In this document: positions 52,359-62,600 of the stretch, one piece after another
Position numbering within the stretch: position 1 is the stretch's first letter
Layout of the letters: every line of letters begins with the position of its first letter
NCBI GenBank assembly: GCA_945871915.1
Contig: CAMBXO010000009.1
Coordinates: forward strand, 1-64,000
Length of the DNA: 64,000 bases
Direction: 5' to 3'
From: Singulisphaera sp. GP187
GTDB taxonomy: Bacteria; Planctomycetota; Phycisphaerae; Phycisphaerales; SM1A02
Translations under genes and position numbers: made by a program
Notes under the pieces: model-generated
Databases searched by the model: none
The model's input: the letters and a program-made list of their open reading frames with translations, nothing else
What the model was told of the DNA's origin: nothing

Positions 52359-53246
52359 TCACCCGGCTCGCATGACTTCAGCTCGCAATGGAATGCTGTG
52401 CATGCTGCCGTGCCGAGTGACACAAATTGCGGCGGCACGCGACGCTAGTTTGAGAGCGTCCACCGAACCAATTCCGGAAGCAATGGCTGCAAGGAAATAG
52501 CCTGCAAACGTGTCGCCCGCCGCAGTGGAGTCGATCGCACTCACTTGCACGGTTGGGATAAATTCTTTCTCGCCGCGGTGGCTCCACCATGCGCCCCGCG
52601 GCCCCAGCGTGAGAATGATTGCAGGCCCCGGATATCGCAGGTGCAAAGCATCCAGTTGCGAATGCTCGTCATCGTGACCCGTCAGCGTGCGAGCCTCTCC
52701 GGAATTCAACATGATGATGGTGGCAAGTTCCATTGGCCACTGCGCAACATCGGGATGCACAGGAGATGGATTCACCACCAGCGGTGCGCCTCGTTGCGAC
52801 ATGGCACGAATTACATAGCCGCCATCATTCACCATGCCATCCAGATATCCAATGTGCCCGCCACTGAATGTGCTGATCGCATCATCCATCGCCTTCAGGG
52901 TGACATGTCTGTCCGCTCCAGGGACCGTGATTCCAAATTCGCTCTGATCGGCGGCAAGATGAATCACCACTTCTGCGGTGGCCAATTCCGGCAACACGGC
53001 GACATGCGACACATCCACACCCGCGCTGCGAAGTTCAAGCATGGCCCGCTCGCCGTCGCCGCCAACTGCCGAAACAAGTGCTACGGATGCACCGGCTCGC
53101 GCGGCCGCCACCGCCACATTGGCCCCCTTACCACCAACACTGTGCGTGACCGCCGTGGCCATCACGCCCTCGCCGGCAGCCGGAAGGCGGGGCAAGTGCA
53201 AGGTCCGGTCATACGAAATCGAGCCAAAGACGACGATTCCCTTCAT
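52359..53246 (-). CDS. Ribokinase-like PfkB-family sugar kinase
   Basis: The 295-residue protein (ATG 53246; the frame extends four codons further) has PfkB features: FGSISYDRTLHLPRLPAAGE, the GGKGANVAVAAARAGA substrate-binding motif, GGDGERAM, LTLGPRGAWW, and STAAGDTFAGYF with the catalytic Asp and anion hole. These match ribokinase more than fructokinase, but the sugar cannot be fixed. It diverges from a cytosine deaminase gene, so nucleoside or ribose salvage is a plausible shared theme. Confidence 0.88.
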   Translation of the reverse strand: MKGIVVFGSISYDRTLHLPRLPAAGEGVMATAVTHSVGGKGANVAVAAARAGASVALVSAVGGDGERAMLELRSAGVDVSHVAVLPELATAEVVIHLAADQSEFGITVPGADRHVTLKAMDDAISTFSGGHIGYLDGMVNDGGYVIRAMSQRGAPLVVNPSPVHPDVAQWPMELATIIMLNSGEARTLTGHDDEHSQLDALHLRYPGPAIILTLGPRGAWWSHRGEKEFIPTVQVSAIDSTAAGDTFAGYFLAAIASGIGSVDALKLASRAAAICVTRHGSMHSIPLRAEVMRAG

Positions 53247-53392
53247 AGGAAAGGACAAATCTACCGCGTGACTTCGGGGTTGAGCTTGCGGCGGATCAAT
53301 TCATGCAGTACTGCCGGCAGAAAAACTGCGACATTGTGCCGCTGGTAATGCACTTTTGCCTTTCATTGGCCCCGCTGTCCGATGATGGGGTC

Positions 53393-53863
53393 ATGAACAA
53401 GCCACTTCCACCGCTCAGTGAATCGCAACTCAAGGCAGGGTTAGACGCCGCCATTGCACAGGCTGAGAAGGGCTGGCGCGAGGGCGGCATACCGATCGGT
53501 AGTTCGTTGCTCGATGAAAATGGCGTGATCGTGGCTGTTGGTCACAATCGGCGTGTGCAACATGGCGACCCAACCGCTCATGCCGAAGTGGATTGCATTC
53601 GAAATGCGGGGCGCCGACGTGACTGGAATCGATGCACACTTATCAGCACACTTTCACCTTGTCCCATGTGCACAGGTACGGCGGTTCTTTTCAAGATTCC
53701 TCGCGTGATCATTGGTGAGAACAAAACGTTCCTTGGTGGCGAGGATTGGATGAAAGAAAAAGGAATGGAGGTTCGTGTGTTGCAGGATGCGAGATGCATT
53801 GCGCTGATGCAGCGCATGCAGAAGGAGAAGCCGGATTTGTGGGCTGAAGATATTGGGGAGTAG
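53393..53863 (+). CDS. Yeast-type cytosine deaminase / nucleoside deaminase
   Basis: The 156-residue product from ATG 53393 has the CDA-fold zinc motifs THAEVDC (His and catalytic Glu) and SPCPMC (two Cys). Beyond these, GGIPIGSSLLD, TLISTLSPCPMCTG, the IPRVIIGEN segment and the C-terminal WAEDIGE follow the fungal Fcy1 pattern closely, including its total length of about 158. It would convert cytosine to uracil, though related enzymes act on other bases. The upstream frame to 53303 has no ribosome binding site. Convergent with atpA. Confidence 0.85.
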   Translation: MNKPLPPLSESQLKAGLDAAIAQAEKGWREGGIPIGSSLLDENGVIVAVGHNRRVQHGDPTAHAEVDCIRNAGRRRDWNRCTLISTLSPCPMCTGTAVLFKIPRVIIGENKTFLGGEDWMKEKGMEVRVLQDARCIALMQRMQKEKPDLWAEDIGE

Positions 53864-53902
53864 TTACCGCCACTCGTTACCGCCCTCGCCTACGTCACTC
53901 GC

Positions 53903-55453
53903 TCAACTCGCGCGGAACGCGGCCTTGAATGCTTTCAAAGCCGCAACGAACGAATCTTCGATGCCCTTGAAACTCTTCTTATCAGCCAACTGATCGCGGA
54001 GCGCCTTGTTCGGACCACGGAAATTCTCCAGCATCTCTCGCTCGAACTTTGGAACCGCTGGAACTGGAACATCATCCAACAGTCCCTTGCTGCCCGCGAA
54101 AATACTGATGCACTGATCAATCACATCAAACGGCATGTACTGACCTTGCTTGAGCAATTCCACCATGCGTGCCCCACGATCAAGTTGCCGCTGACTTGCA
54201 GGGTCCAACTCGGTTCCCAATTGAGCAAACGCTTCAAGCTCTCGGAAGCTCGCCAAGTCCAGTCGCAAGGTTCCTGCCACTTCCTTCATGGCCTTGATCT
54301 GTGCACTTCCACCTACGCGGCTCACTGAAATACCAACGTTGATGGCCGGACGAACGCCCGCGCTAAACAACTCGGGCTGCAAATAAATCTGTCCGTCTGT
54401 AATGCTGATGACATTCGTTGGGATGTACGCAGACACGTCACCCTCTTGCGTCTCAATGATCGGCAAGGCTGTGAGCGACCCGCCACCATTCTCGTTACTG
54501 AGTTTGGTTGCACGCTCAAGCAAACGGCTGTGCAAGTAAAACACGTCGCCCGGATACGCCTCGCGCCCTGGCGGACGGCGAAGCAGTAGCGACAACTCGC
54601 GATACGCAACCGCTTGTTTGGAAAGGTCGTCATAAACGCACAGAACATGCTTGGGCGTTTTCCCTTGCTTGCCTTGCCACATGAACCACTCACCCATGGC
54701 GCAACCTGAATAGGGAGCGATGTACTGCATCGGCGCGCTCGTACCGGCGCCAGCCGAAACCACAATGGTGTACTCCATCGCGCCGTGCTTCTTCAGCGTG
54801 TCCACCACTGAAGCAACGGTCGATTCTTTTTGACCCACGGCGACATAAATGCACACCACCGCGTCCGCCGTTCCCCAATATTTTTTCTGATTGATGATCG
54901 CGTCAATGCACACAGCAGTCTTGCCGGTCTTGCGATCGCCAATGACGAGCTCTCGCTGACCACGACCCACGGGAATCATGCTGTCCACCGCCTTGATGCC
55001 AAACTGCAGCGGCTCCTTCACCGGCTGCCGCTCCTTAATGCCAGGCGCCACGATGTCCACCTTCATACTTGCACTGGCCTTAATCGTTGGTCCACCATCA
55101 ATGGCATTCCCAAGCGGATCCACCACGCGGCCAAGCATCTCTGGACCGGCAGGGACTTCAAGCAGACGGCCGGTGCTGCGAACGGTGTCACCCTCACGCA
55201 CGCGATTGCCTTCACCGAAGAGCACTGCACCAACCATGTCGGTCTCAAGATTCATCACTTGACCCGTGATCACGCCCCCTTCCGCGTCGAATTCCAGCAA
55301 CTCGCCGCTCATGGCCTTGCTCAGGCCGTAGACGCGCGCAATGCCGTCACCGACCTCGACCACTTGGCCGACTTCCGAGACTTCCAGCTTCTGGCTGAAC
55401 TGCTCGATTTCTTTTTTGATGACTGATGTGATTTCGTCGGTCTTAATCTTCAT
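53903..55453 (-). CDS. atpA: ATP synthase F1 subunit alpha
   Basis: The 516-residue protein has the alpha P-loop [27 protein letters not shown] in the N-terminal barrel, and the C-terminal ATP synthase motif [19 protein letters not shown]-like segment with the conserved Arg. The length is standard. It is the last gene of this ATP synthase cluster. Gamma, beta and epsilon genes, which normally follow, are not here; the next gene downstream is the convergent deaminase. Confidence 0.97.
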   Translation of the reverse strand: MKIKTDEITSVIKKEIEQFSQKLEVSEVGQVVEVGDGIARVYGLSKAMSGELLEFDAEGGVITGQVMNLETDMVGAVLFGEGNRVREGDTVRSTGRLLEVPAGPEMLGRVVDPLGNAIDGGPTIKASASMKVDIVAPGIKERQPVKEPLQFGIKAVDSMIPVGRGQRELVIGDRKTGKTAVCIDAIINQKKYWGTADAVVCIYVAVGQKESTVASVVDTLKKHGAMEYTIVVSAGAGTSAPMQYIAPYSGCAMGEWFMWQGKQGKTPKHVLCVYDDLSKQAVAYRELSLLLRRPPGREAYPGDVFYLHSRLLERATKLSNENGGGSLTALPIIETQEGDVSAYIPTNVISITDGQIYLQPELFSAGVRPAINVGISVSRVGGSAQIKAMKEVAGTLRLDLASFRELEAFAQLGTELDPASQRQLDRGARMVELLKQGQYMPFDVIDQCISIFAGSKGLLDDVPVPAVPKFEREMLENFRGPNKALRDQLADKKSFKGIEDSFVAALKAFKAAFRAS

Positions 55454-55489
55454 AATTGCACCTTGTTGGGGTAGTTTGAAAGTTTGTGT

Positions 55490-56104
55490 TCAGCGGCCCG
55501 CGCCGCCATCCATGAATCGTTCGGGGTTGGTCGCGAGATCGCTTCGAGCGGAGTCCAGCATTGCCGAGTGCATTCGTCGAAGCCGTGTTGCCACGCTTCC
55601 ATCCACAAGTTGATCGCCAATGCGAAGCTTGATTCCACCGATCATGCTCGGCTCAGCGTAACTGTGCAGCACGGCTTCTTTGCCGAATGTGCTCTTCACT
55701 CGATCTTTCACGGTCGCGGCAACTTCATCGGGAAGCGCACCACCAGCCACGGTGAACACATCCACTTCGATTTTTCCAAATCGATCTTGCAGCATCTGGT
55801 CGTAGGCATCGCCAATCTCAAGCACATGCTCCAGGCGTCCCTTACGACAGAGAACCATAATAAATCGAGACAGCAAATCAGAAGCCCACCCTTGCAAAAT
55901 CCGCTGCAGACTGGCTTCGCGATCAACTCTCTTGAGCATTGGGCTTGCAAGAAACTCGCGAAACTTTGCATCCGCGCGAGCCGCCTCGCAGAGTGCATCG
56001 AGTTCTTCACCCACCTGCGCAGGAGCATCCGACCCTTGGCTGAGCGCTAACTCAAACAGGCTTGCGGCATACACCTTGGCAACGCTGTCAACGTGTGTGG
56101 GCAT
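55490..56104 (-). CDS. atpH: ATP synthase F1 subunit delta
   Basis: The 204-residue protein has the OSCP/delta pattern: an N-terminal helical domain (AKVYAASLFELALSQG), FREFLASPMLKRVDREASL, ILQGWASDLLSRFIMVLCRKGRLEHV, and a C-terminal segment PSMIGGIKLRIGDQLVDGSV diagnostic of the family. It forms part of the peripheral stalk. It lies between atpF and atpA with short gaps. Confidence 0.93.
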   Translation of the reverse strand: MPTHVDSVAKVYAASLFELALSQGSDAPAQVGEELDALCEAARADAKFREFLASPMLKRVDREASLQRILQGWASDLLSRFIMVLCRKGRLEHVLEIGDAYDQMLQDRFGKIEVDVFTVAGGALPDEVAATVKDRVKSTFGKEAVLHSYAEPSMIGGIKLRIGDQLVDGSVATRLRRMHSAMLDSARSDLATNPERFMDGGAGR

Positions 56105-56118
56105 GGTCGACTCGCGAC

Positions 56119-56646
56119 TCAGCGACTGCTGAGTTCACTTAGGCTTTCTTCAACGAGACGCTTCTGGTCAACCGGCTGAATCTCACGCTTCAGAATCTTG
56201 CCAGCGATCGCCGTGGCCAGACCTGCCGCAACAGCATGAATCTCACTCAGTGCCGTTCGCTTGGCTCCTTCGAGTTCCTGCGTCGCTCGCAATTTGATGG
56301 CTTCCAATTCCTTCGCGGCAGCCGCACGCAACTCCCCAGCCTGGCGTTCGGCCTCATCGCGCGCTGCACGAATGGTTCGATCCGCTTCGGCGCGGGCCTC
56401 GTCGAGACGCTTCTCGAATTCACTTTGTGCAGCTTTGGCCTTGGCCTGTGCGGCTTCGGCAGCACGAATCTCGCCGAGAATTTTTTCATCACGCGCGTCC
56501 AAAGCCTTGGTGATCTTTGGCCAGACAACAAACGCAAAGGTGAGAAAGGCAACAAGAAACACCGCAACCGTGCTGAAAGCCGGTAAAAGCTTGAAACTAA
56601 GCGGGCTGTCAGCAACAGCTTCATTTGCCAGAAGAAGAATGGTCAT
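56119..56646 (-). CDS. atpF: ATP synthase F0 subunit b
   Basis: The 175-residue protein has one N-terminal transmembrane helix (STVAVFLVAFLTFAFVVWPKI) followed by a long Ala/Glu/Arg-rich coiled coil, the layout of the peripheral-stalk b subunit. Conserved family segments are LDARDEKILGEI and the late AGKILKREI. Only one b-type gene is seen, so a homodimer is expected. Confidence 0.94.
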   Translation of the reverse strand: MTILLLANEAVADSPLSFKLLPAFSTVAVFLVAFLTFAFVVWPKITKALDARDEKILGEIRAAEAAQAKAKAAQSEFEKRLDEARAEADRTIRAARDEAERQAGELRAAAAKELEAIKLRATQELEGAKRTALSEIHAVAAGLATAIAGKILKREIQPVDQKRLVEESLSELSSR

Positions 56647-56760
56647 GCGAACCTCTCAGGACAGGAACAGTGTGTCTGCAGCGCACGATTCGCTGCAGTG
56701 TGGAAGTGGGTTGAGTCGGCGCGGAAATCTCCGCGCCGACCCCAAACCCGATTGATCAAC

Positions 56761-57087
56761 TCACGCCTTCACGAAACCAATGAGCAATCCGACGACGACG
56801 GCAAAGAGCGCCACACCTTCGACGAGTGCTGCAGTCAAGATCATCTGAATAAAGATCTTGCCGGCCATTTCTGGCTGGCGAGCGATGCTCTCAAGCGCGC
56901 TGCCACCGATTCGGCCGATACCGATACCGGCTCCGACGGCCGCCAGACCTGCGGCGATACCACCACCGATACCAAGACCTGGATTCACGCCAGCCGCTGC
57001 AGCCGCGGCATCTGCTGCCATGGCCGGGGAGGTCGCAAATGCGGTCGCAAAGAGTGCTGCCATACCAAGGGTCACGATGTTCTTCAT
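56761..57087 (-). CDS. atpE: ATP synthase F0 subunit c with N-terminal leader
   Basis: The start is ATG 57087 (GGAGACC nearby); upstream frame to 57270 overlaps atpB. The 108-residue product has a cleavable-looking leader (MKNIVTLGMAALFATAFATSPAMAADA), then a hairpin of two helices: a Gly-rich first helix (GGGIAAGLAAVGAGIGIG) and a second helix with the ion-binding Glu in LTAALVEGVALFAVV, joined by the ARQPE loop. Residues next to the Glu (E-G) favour protons over sodium. Leader-bearing c subunits occur in some lineages. Confidence 0.93.
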   Translation of the reverse strand: MKNIVTLGMAALFATAFATSPAMAADAAAAAAGVNPGLGIGGGIAAGLAAVGAGIGIGRIGGSALESIARQPEMAGKIFIQMILTAALVEGVALFAVVVGLLIGFVKA

Positions 57088-57211
57088 TACAAGGTCTCCA
57101 GAATCCAGTGTCAGACGCGGTGGAACGCATCGGGGTTTCGATTCAAGCCTTCGTTCCACATGCGAAGGCAGCTGTCCGACAGGGTTCACGCGAACCCGAA
57201 GTTCAATCCGG

Positions 57212-58153
57212 TTAGTGAGCGACCGCGGGAGTCGCTCCCTCATGTTCGTGCGATTCGCCTTCTTCCGCATGGTGACTCATCAAACTGATGAACACGGCGC
57301 TGAGGAACATGAAGACAAAGGCCTGCAAGAAGGCGACGAACAATTCCATAAAGGTGATGAGGACGGCAAAGATGCCCGAGAGCAGCGTGACGCCCGCCGT
57401 AATTCCAAGATTGTTGGTGCCCGACCACGCCATGCCGCCGAACATCAGAAGTGTTGCGAGCAACGTGTGACCACCAAACATGTTGGCGAAGAGGCGAATG
57501 CACAAAGCGGACGGCTTGATAAACAGCCCGAGCACTTCGACCATAAAGATGATCGGAACAACAAGAAGCAGAGCCTTGGGACCGGCGATCAATTCGTGGC
57601 CACCGCACAAGTGTTCGAGCCATCCCTTGAGCCCGAGTTCGCGGAAGCCGTGCACTTGAATCACCATAAACACACAGAACGCCAGCACCGCATTCACCGC
57701 AATGTTGGCAGTTGCGGTTCCGCCCACGATGGCAAGTTGCGCGTCCTCGATCCATGTTCCGGTGATCAATTGCAAGTCCTGCATCGGAACCATGCCGATC
57801 AGATTCAGCGTGAGAATGAGAAAGAAAAGCGTGAGCAAGAATGGCGTGAACTTGTGCGCGTCCTTTTTGCCCATGACTGGCGTCAACATTTCGTCTCGCA
57901 GATAGAGAGCGATGACTTCGATCAATTGAGCTATTCGGCCGCGCGACAAGAATCGGCGGTGCCCAAGCGATTCGGGGCCAGTTGCAATGTTTCGGCTCGC
58001 ATAAAGCCCAATGGCCACGAACACAATCAGGCCCACAAAGAGTGTGACCACTTGGAGCGTGAGGCCGTTGAATGGCATCTGGCCACCAATGCGAACGGGC
58101 GCATCAAGGACGTGACTGACTGGATTGTTGCCTGACGCGAGAAGGAAGTGCAT
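57212..58153 (-). CDS. atpB: ATP synthase F0 subunit a
   Basis: The 313-residue membrane protein has the essential Arg in ALCIRLFANMFGGH and family segments DEMLTPVMGKKDAHKFTPFLLTLFFLIL and FIKPSALCIRLFANM. About six hydrophobic helices are present. The C-terminal tail is His/Glu-rich (HHAEEGESHEHEG), an unusual extension. It forms the proton channel against the c-ring. It starts about 40 bases after the small AtpI-like gene. Confidence 0.95.
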   Translation of the reverse strand: MHFLLASGNNPVSHVLDAPVRIGGQMPFNGLTLQVVTLFVGLIVFVAIGLYASRNIATGPESLGHRRFLSRGRIAQLIEVIALYLRDEMLTPVMGKKDAHKFTPFLLTLFFLILTLNLIGMVPMQDLQLITGTWIEDAQLAIVGGTATANIAVNAVLAFCVFMVIQVHGFRELGLKGWLEHLCGGHELIAGPKALLLVVPIIFMVEVLGLFIKPSALCIRLFANMFGGHTLLATLLMFGGMAWSGTNNLGITAGVTLLSGIFAVLITFMELFVAFLQAFVFMFLSAVFISLMSHHAEEGESHEHEGATPAVAH

Positions 58154-58192
58154 GGTGGCGAATGGGGTGCGACTGAAAGCGAGCGGCGGAAC

Positions 58193-58639
58193 TTAAGGCC
58201 TTTGTGCGTCCAGCGTGAACGCGGTTTGACGAGACACGGACCTGGCGACGATGACGGCTTCCGTCAGAAGCCCAACCACCGCCCACACCACCCCTCCAAT
58301 CAGCACACTCATGGCTGGAAGATGGGAGGAGAAGTATATCGAAATGAGCACAATGGGTGCCCCAATCAGTCGCACAACCGTGCCTGCAAGCCACCACAGC
58401 ATCCACGTACTGGCGGGCCGTAGTTTCCAAGGCTGCATGGCGAAAAAAATCATGGCCCAAAGGGCGGCAATCGAACACGCCGCGACTGCGAATCCGATGC
58501 CGCTTTCTGTTGGGAGGTTTAATCGATCCAGCGGCAGAAATGGTGTAACTATTGGGGCCACAAGCATTAACACAAGCATGATGGACATGCCACTGACCGG
58601 AAGGAAGATGACCGTTTCGTTTCGATGCGGATTAGCCAC
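58193..58639 (-). CDS. AtpI-like small four-helix membrane protein
   Basis: The 148-residue protein has four transmembrane helices (near residues 13-35, 48-68, 78-100 and 105-128) and no motif I can assign firmly. Its position between atpZ and atpB, overlapping atpZ by eight bases, matches the AtpI-like proteins that assist F0 assembly in many operons. Function is inferred from position only. Confidence 0.7.
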   Translation of the reverse strand: MANPHRNETVIFLPVSGMSIMLVLMLVAPIVTPFLPLDRLNLPTESGIGFAVAACSIAALWAMIFFAMQPWKLRPASTWMLWWLAGTVVRLIGAPIVLISIYFSSHLPAMSVLIGGVVWAVVGLLTEAVIVARSVSRQTAFTLDAQRP

Positions 58640-58991
58640 TTTTTGAACCCTTGTCAGAATGGTTCTTGGCAGGCCCCTCTAGCTCTCGATTGAGCCGAAG
58701 TGCACTTCGAAGGAAGGTGCCAAGGCCAACAAGCACCCCTGCAACAGCTCCACCAATGATGCCCCAATGGCCGAGGCTTGGAAAGAAGTAGTCGGCGCCC
58801 CATCCCAATGCCACGCCCGCAACAACTTGGCTTGAAACTTCCCAGCCGATCGCTGCCATGCGCCATCCGATACGAGTTTCGCGACGGTCTCGATCTCGTC
58901 GAGCAGCAGCTGAGAGTTTTTCCGAGGCTTTGAATGGTCTCGGTGACTCCTGTTCTGGCTCTGCCCAGGGATCGTGATCGGCTGGTGGCAT
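58632..58991 (-). CDS. atpZ: AtpZ-like F0F1-associated membrane protein
   Basis: The 119-residue protein has a polar N-terminus and two transmembrane helices that match the AtpZ/AtpI family: SSQVVAGVALGWGADYFF and HWGIIGGAVAGVLVGLGTFLR, with the Gly-rich W-G-x-D-x-x-F-P-S-L pattern. It heads the ATP synthase cluster and may help c-ring assembly or Mg/Ca handling, as proposed for the family. It diverges from nuoI. Confidence 0.85.
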   Translation of the reverse strand: MPPADHDPWAEPEQESPRPFKASEKLSAAARRDRDRRETRIGWRMAAIGWEVSSQVVAGVALGWGADYFFPSLGHWGIIGGAVAGVLVGLGTFLRSALRLNRELEGPAKNHSDKGSKSG

Positions 58992-59037
58992 GGATCTGAT
59001 GGAAGCCTACACTTCCAGCCCGCTCACCGAACCCATC

Positions 59038-59595
59038 ATGGCAATACCTGATGACCAAATCGTGGATGTGACTCTGAGCAAACTCAGCCGCAGTGAGGAT
59101 CTTTTTATTCCATCGGTGTTCAAGGGGCTTGGAACAACGCTTCGCCATGCGTTTGAGAATTTCGGTCGCAATGGAAGTAATAAGAAGAACATTTGGGTGG
59201 TGCAGTACCCCGAGCAAAAGCGGGATGATCGGCCTGTGGAAGAGGGTGGGCAGTTTCGCCCATATTTCCGCGGCGTGCATCGACTCAATAAAGATGAAGA
59301 TGGTCGCGTGCGTTGCGTGGCGTGTTTCATGTGTGCCACGGCATGCCCGGCGAATTGCATTCACATTGTTGCGGATGCGAGCCCATGGGAAGATCGCGAG
59401 AAATATCCCAAGCAATTCGACATTGACGAGTTGCGTTGCATCTATTGCGGCATGTGCGAAGAAGCGTGCCCCTGCGATGCCATCGAACTCACGCCGCACT
59501 ACGAAGTGACGGGGTTGTCTCGCAGCGAATTGATTTTCGATAAATCAAAGTTGCTGCAGGTCTATGACGAGACGGTCGGCGAGAAGCCGATGTGA
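59038..59595 (+). CDS. nuoI: NADH-quinone oxidoreductase subunit I, isolated gene
   Basis: The product is 185 residues from ATG 59038, or 201 from ATG 58990, which would touch the divergent atpZ start. Two 4Fe-4S motifs are present, CVACFMCATACPANC and CIYCGMCEEACPCD, with VVQYPEQ and RPYFRGVHRL upstream, all standard for NuoI. It carries electrons in the hydrophilic arm of complex I. No other nuo gene is in the window, so it is separated from the rest of complex I. The frame ends 17 bases before the convergent AsmA-like gene. Confidence 0.92.
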   Translation: MAIPDDQIVDVTLSKLSRSEDLFIPSVFKGLGTTLRHAFENFGRNGSNKKNIWVVQYPEQKRDDRPVEEGGQFRPYFRGVHRLNKDEDGRVRCVACFMCATACPANCIHIVADASPWEDREKYPKQFDIDELRCIYCGMCEEACPCDAIELTPHYEVTGLSRSELIFDKSKLLQVYDETVGEKPM

Positions 59596-59611
59596 CGAGG
59601 GACGCGGGGCC

Positions 59612-62600
59612 CTACTTCTTCTTCCCGAACAAATCGTCGAGCGCCCCGCCGATTCCGCGTTGAATGGCTTCGACGGCATTGCCGCCCATTCCCTTTGGCA
59701 ACTCAAACTCGGGACTGACCGCCACCTTGAGAGGCGTGCCGTCTAGGGGTCCAGTGAAATCCACTTTCACCTGCACCGCATTTTGAATCACATCATTGCT
59801 CTTGCCGAGCACTTTGTTCAACTTGCCAAGCACAGCACCCATTCCTGGAATTCCAGCAAGTGTGTTGGTAATGCTGCTCGCTGGGTATCGAATCGAAATG
59901 GGCTCAGCCATCGGCGGCATATGCGCAAGGTTGATGCGTGCATCGCTCATAAGCGTTTGTTGCCACGCGTTCTTTCCAAGCCTTCCAACTTGCACCTTAA
60001 AGTCCTTGTACGTCAAAATGCCTCGCGCGATCACGGAGTGCAAAGGCGACACCAACCCTGGAATTGTTTTGTCTTTCGAGGCCGACGCAATATCGAGGAG
60101 CCCGACGAATTGTCCGCTCTTTTCCATTTCGACATCACCCACATCAATACTGAAACTTGCATCGAGTTCGGCCATGTCCACGGGAATAGCAATCCGCGCG
60201 GCGGCAATCGCTGCTTGAATCGGCCGGCCATTGGTTGTACGTAAATCAGCCAAGAATGGGTTGATCGGCCGGAGAATGCGCGCGCGAAAACGATCGTCTG
60301 GACTCAGGGACGCCGTGATCGGCGCGTCGGGCGACACACTGAGCACCCCATTGGAAAGTCGAGCCTTTGGAACCTGAACCGAAATAGTCGGGCTTGAAAA
60401 TGATCCCTTAAAGAAATCACCGGCGGCCAGACCTGACTTTCCAGAAATATTCACGGTGAACACAGGGCCAAGCATGTCCACGAGATATCCATCCATCCCG
60501 GTTGCTCGGTCTACAAGAGCCGTCGGAAAATCCTTCATCGCGACTGTGGCCTTGACCGTTCCGGCACCAAGCGAAAAGTTTCCCATCTTGTCCAGAAGAC
60601 TGCTTGTCTCAAGCGATACATTCAATGGAGACGGTGGCATTCCCTCCGCCGCCAACGAGCCCGTGAGTGATGCCGTTGTTGCTTCGCCCGCCTTGGAACT
60701 CACCGACATCTCATTGGCTCCAAATGAAAGCGCTGGTGCACCGGCCGGACGCAACTTCCAAGGCTCCACTCTGGCAGTCATGACAAGGTTGGACCCTGCC
60801 GCAAGTGGCTTGAGAGTTCCATGTTCGTCTGCCACCAAAGTGCACGTCTTCACATTCGCTGAAAACTTTAACGCATCACAACTCTCGATCGACACGCCCA
60901 ATTTCGGATGATTCAGCAATGCCTGCACCACCGATGCGGGCAATTGGGCTTGCACCTCGCCCTGCGAGATGGTCAATGCACCACTGGCCGCTCTGGTCCC
61001 TTTCACTTGAACCGCAATCGGATCGAGCGAAGCATTCATGCCAAATGAAATTCCACCAGCGTTTCCGTTTGCATTAATTGCAACCGACCGATTCACACCC
61101 TTTCCAACCCACTCAGGAAGTTCTTGGCGATTGCCAACCGCCACCAGAATCCGATGCATGTCAACATCACTCGCTCGCATGGATGCCTTCCATCCATCAT
61201 CTGCCGGTTCAAATGCGGCAGAAATCGTTGCGAGCGTCGCGGATGCGTCTTGCACCAAACCGGTGACCGATGCTTGTGTGCCCGCGCCAAATGACAATGG
61301 CCCTTGAAGCGAAACCTTTCCGTTGCGAAAGTTGATCGCAGTTGGAATCCCGGGAATCGCCCCGCACTGTGCCCCACCAAGCGAAACCTGAATCGATGCA
61401 GCTTCCTGAATTGCGATCGGAATTTTCGCCTGTGCAGACATGGCCTCAAGACGAATCGGCCCAACACCCGGCGCATGAATCGCGGTCGCACTTGCCACAG
61501 AGATCGTTCCGTCAAAGAGCGTCGGGCCATCTGGATCAAACGCTCCATTCACCTGCACATCTTTCGCCCCCACAGCACCCACGACACCTGGCGCAGACGC
61601 AAGATTGACCACAGGAACTTTCAGCACAACAGGAAACCCGTCAAACGCCGTGCCTTGAAGCAAACTGTTTCGCGCCACCCTCACAGGGCCCGCACGGACT
61701 TTGAATTGAATTGGGCTCGCCGCAGCGATGCGCTTCTTCGCAATGAACTCCACCGCCGCAGGTTGCAAAGTGAATTCGCTCGAAATCTCATCCACACTCA
61801 CGGCGTCATTGGTCCATGATGACTTCAACTCAACGACTCCCGGCACCATGTGCACGCGAGCCTGTGCGGTTCCCTGTTCAAACCCGCCGGAGAGACTTGC
61901 TTGAACAGTTGTGGCTCCCGGAAGCAATGCAGCAATCCACTCTTTCGCCGCGGCAGGAAGCAGCGGAAGCATGGCAGGATCAAGCGGACCCGCTGCGACC
62001 GTAGCTTGAATCTTTGCGTGACGCCCATCAAGACTGGCCCCTAGAGAATCCACTGCCGCATCAACAGCAATCGGCGATTGCTGCAGCGTGCTGTTCAATG
62101 AGAGTTCAAGGTGCCCACCAAGCGGAACGGCCTTCGCACGCATGGTGCTCTCCCCAACCACTACCGGCAGTTCCGCAAGTGCAAACACCTGAAACGGCTG
62201 CACGGTGAGCGATCCATCAAATGAAATCGCAGACATGTCCACCGTTCCACCCTCACCGATTGCAGGCGACTGAAACGAGTTCACGGTTGCAGACACGTGC
62301 AGCGGTTCGCGAACACTGGTGCCGAATTCCTCCAGCAGTGCCGGGTCCAACGCGATCTGAAGCGACATGTCGCGCCCCTTCATGGCGCCTGTCTTCGTAT
62401 CCAATTCCGCAATGGCAGTAAGTTGAATTTGTTTCGATTGCACACTCAAATTGACCACGGATCCCTCGCCAGTTTGCAGTGCGAGCGAAACCGTTGGACC
62501 GCAATCGCGCGAAAGGCGTAGACCCGTTCCTGCAGCAAACCGCTGCATCGCCTCGGTAGGAAACCCTTCCACACTGATTGAGCCAATCCATGTGCGGGGG

